Part shown: positions 63,072-64,000 of the stretch, one piece after another
How the letters are laid out: each line of letters begins with the position of its first letter
Position numbering within the stretch: the stretch's first letter is position 1
Source of the DNA: an uncultured Altererythrobacter sp.
GTDB taxonomy: Bacteria; Pseudomonadota; Alphaproteobacteria; Sphingomonadales; Sphingomonadaceae
DNA: 64,000 nt
Reading direction: 5' to 3'
Assembly: GCA_913055875.1 (NCBI GenBank)
Contig: CAJXJY010000004.1
Span: 1-64,000, forward strand
Position numbers and translations under genes: made by a program
The notes under the pieces: model-generated
What the model saw: only the letters and a program-made list of their open reading frames with translations
Database searches by the model: none
What the model was told of the DNA's origin: nothing

Positions 63072-63205
63072 CCCCCGTTTGCCCTGAGCTTGTCGAAGCC
63101 TGTCCTGAGCGCCTGCCTTGGCAGGCAGTCGAACGGGGGCTGCTTTTCCTTCGGGCGGAAGGCTGAAAGAAAATGCGGGGCTTCGACAGGCTCAGCCCGA
63201 ACGGG
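63072..63205. repeat. Compound palindromic repeat between acpP and fabF
   Basis: CCCCGTTTGCCCTGAGCTTG at 63072 pairs with the inverted sequence ending CTTCGACAGGCTCAGCCCGA then ACGGG at 63205. An extra partial arm with GTCGAACGGGGG lies at 63128, and a small GCCTGCCTTGGCAGGC hairpin sits inside. It is of the same family as 3673-3743 and 43978-44053. Confidence 0.88.
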
Positions 63206-63254
63206 TTGGGCCTGTTGTGCGTAAAGGCCGAATGACAAGACACTGGAGACCGAT

Positions 63255-64000
63255 ATGCGCCGTGTGGTGGTAACCGGACTGGGCCTCGTCACCCCGCTGG
63301 GCGGTGACGTCGAAACCTCGTGGAAGAACCTGATCGCAGGCAAGAGCGGGGCGGGGCCGATCACCCGTTTCGACACCGAGGGGCAGAAATGCACCATCGC
63401 CTGCGAGGTGAAGCCCAAGGATCACGAATGGGGTTTCGACCCCGACAAGCGAGTCGATCACAAGGTCCAGCGGCAGGTCGATCCGTTCATCGTCTACGGG
63501 ATCGACGCCGCGGGCCAAGCGCTCGAGGACGCCGGGCTGACGGAGATGAGCGACGAGCTCAAGCAGCGCACCGGCTGCTCGATCGGCTCGGGTATCGGCG
63601 GGCTGCCCGGGATCGAACTCGAATCGGTCAATCTGCACGAGCGCGGCCCGGGCCGCGTCTCGCCGCACTTCGTCCACGGGCGGCTGATCAACCTCATCAG
63701 CGGGCAGGTCTCGATCAAATACGGGCTGATGGGCCCCAACCACGCGGTCGTCACCGCCTGCTCGACGGGCGCGCATTCGATCGGCGACGCGGCGCGCATG
63801 ATCGCGCTCGACGATGCCGACATCATGCTCGCGGGAGGCGCCGAGGCGACCGTGTGCCCGATCGGCATCGCCGGCTTCGCGCAGGCGCGCGCGCTCAACA
63901 TGAGCATGAACGACCGTCCGACCGAGGCCAGCCGCCCCTACGACAAAGACCGCGACGGCTTCGTCATGGGCGAGGGCGCCGGAGTGGTGGTGCTCGAGGA
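63255..64000 (+). CDS. fabF: 3-oxoacyl-[acyl-carrier-protein] synthase II, 3' end beyond the window
   Basis: The first 248 residues of the elongating condensing enzyme FabF are present; the gene runs off the right edge. It starts MRRVVVTGLGLVTPLGGDVE. Catalytic Cys169 lies in VVTACSTGAHSIGDAARMI. The conserved YDKDRDGFVMGEGAG is just before the edge, and the catalytic histidines would lie beyond it. It condenses malonyl-ACP with acyl-ACP made by the acpP pathway. A short RBS (CTGGAGACCGAT) precedes ATG 63255. Confidence 0.95.
   Translation, partial: MRRVVVTGLGLVTPLGGDVETSWKNLIAGKSGAGPITRFDTEGQKCTIACEVKPKDHEWGFDPDKRVDHKVQRQVDPFIVYGIDAAGQALEDAGLTEMSDELKQRTGCSIGSGIGGLPGIELESVNLHERGPGRVSPHFVHGRLINLISGQVSIKYGLMGPNHAVVTACSTGAHSIGDAARMIALDDADIMLAGGAEATVCPIGIAGFAQARALNMSMNDRPTEASRPYDKDRDGFVMGEGAGVVVLE

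Overview
The window is a GC-rich, densely packed chromosomal segment, almost certainly from an alphaproteobacterium of the order Sphingomonadales and probably of the Erythrobacter/Altererythrobacter type. The reasons are: the rpsB-tsf-pyrH-frr-uppS-cdsA-dxr-rseP-bamA-skp-fabZ gene order; a bamA-skp-fabZ run with no lpxD or lpxA, as expected of glycosphingolipid bacteria that lack LPS; a C-minus ribosomal protein L31; and many palindromic intergenic repeats whose translations (RAEPVEA, STGSGRT) are familiar from sphingomonad genomes. No 16S rRNA is present, so the genus is inference. No phage, insertion sequence, CRISPR array or plasmid function was seen.

Layout. 1-6.9 kb: SRP RNA, dnaX, ybaB/ebfC, a class II aldolase-like protein, a lipoprotein, lon and an HU gene. 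7-13.5 kb: a lipoprotein and rlmB (both leftward), tRNA-Tyr, then a leftward outer-membrane beta-barrel protein with a 30-fold Thr-Pro linker beside a divergent LuxR-type response regulator and histidine kinase. 13.6-20.3 kb: lipid and envelope genes (a FabH-like synthase, a PAP2-type membrane enzyme, a glycosyltransferase, a flippase, psd, pssA). 20.6-33.6 kb: the large translation and envelope cluster from rpsB to rpmE. 33.7-36 kb: a 2-oxoglutarate oxygenase pair, tRNA-His and a leucine dehydrogenase-like gene. 36.2-41.2 kb: cytochrome c maturation ccmC-D-E-F-G-H-I, without ccmA or ccmB. 41.3-49.5 kb: kup, yciB, ftsY, mtaB, dapF, a GGDEF/EAL protein and an EVE-domain protein. 49.6-55 kb: an MFS transporter, pgsA, a PilZ protein, oxyR, an AT-richer orphan gene and rnd. 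55.1-59.8 kb: an eight-gene tandem array of paralogous lipoproteins. 59.9-64 kb: aspS, a secreted TPR-like protein, acpP and the start of fabF.

How the genes work together. Much of the window serves the cell envelope: phospholipid synthesis (cdsA, psd, pssA, pgsA), isoprenoid and undecaprenyl carrier synthesis (dxr, uppS), fatty acids (fabZ, acpP, fabF, FabH-like), outer-membrane assembly (rseP, bamA, skp), polymer export (glycosyltransferase, flippase) and membrane-protein targeting (ffs RNA, ftsY). The ccm genes make periplasmic c-type cytochromes.

The most interesting unexplained element is the leftward array at 55090-59764. It holds eight lipoproteins that share one plan: lipobox, Pro/Gln/Gly-rich linker, and a helical domain of roughly 80-105 residues bracketed by two cysteines. 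They diverge greatly in sequence. Other points of interest are an EF-hand loop inside the Skp homologue, at least six families of palindromic repeat (one translated within YciB and one supplying the start of CcmH), and a pair of long palindromes with a conserved core but different, still self-complementary arms.
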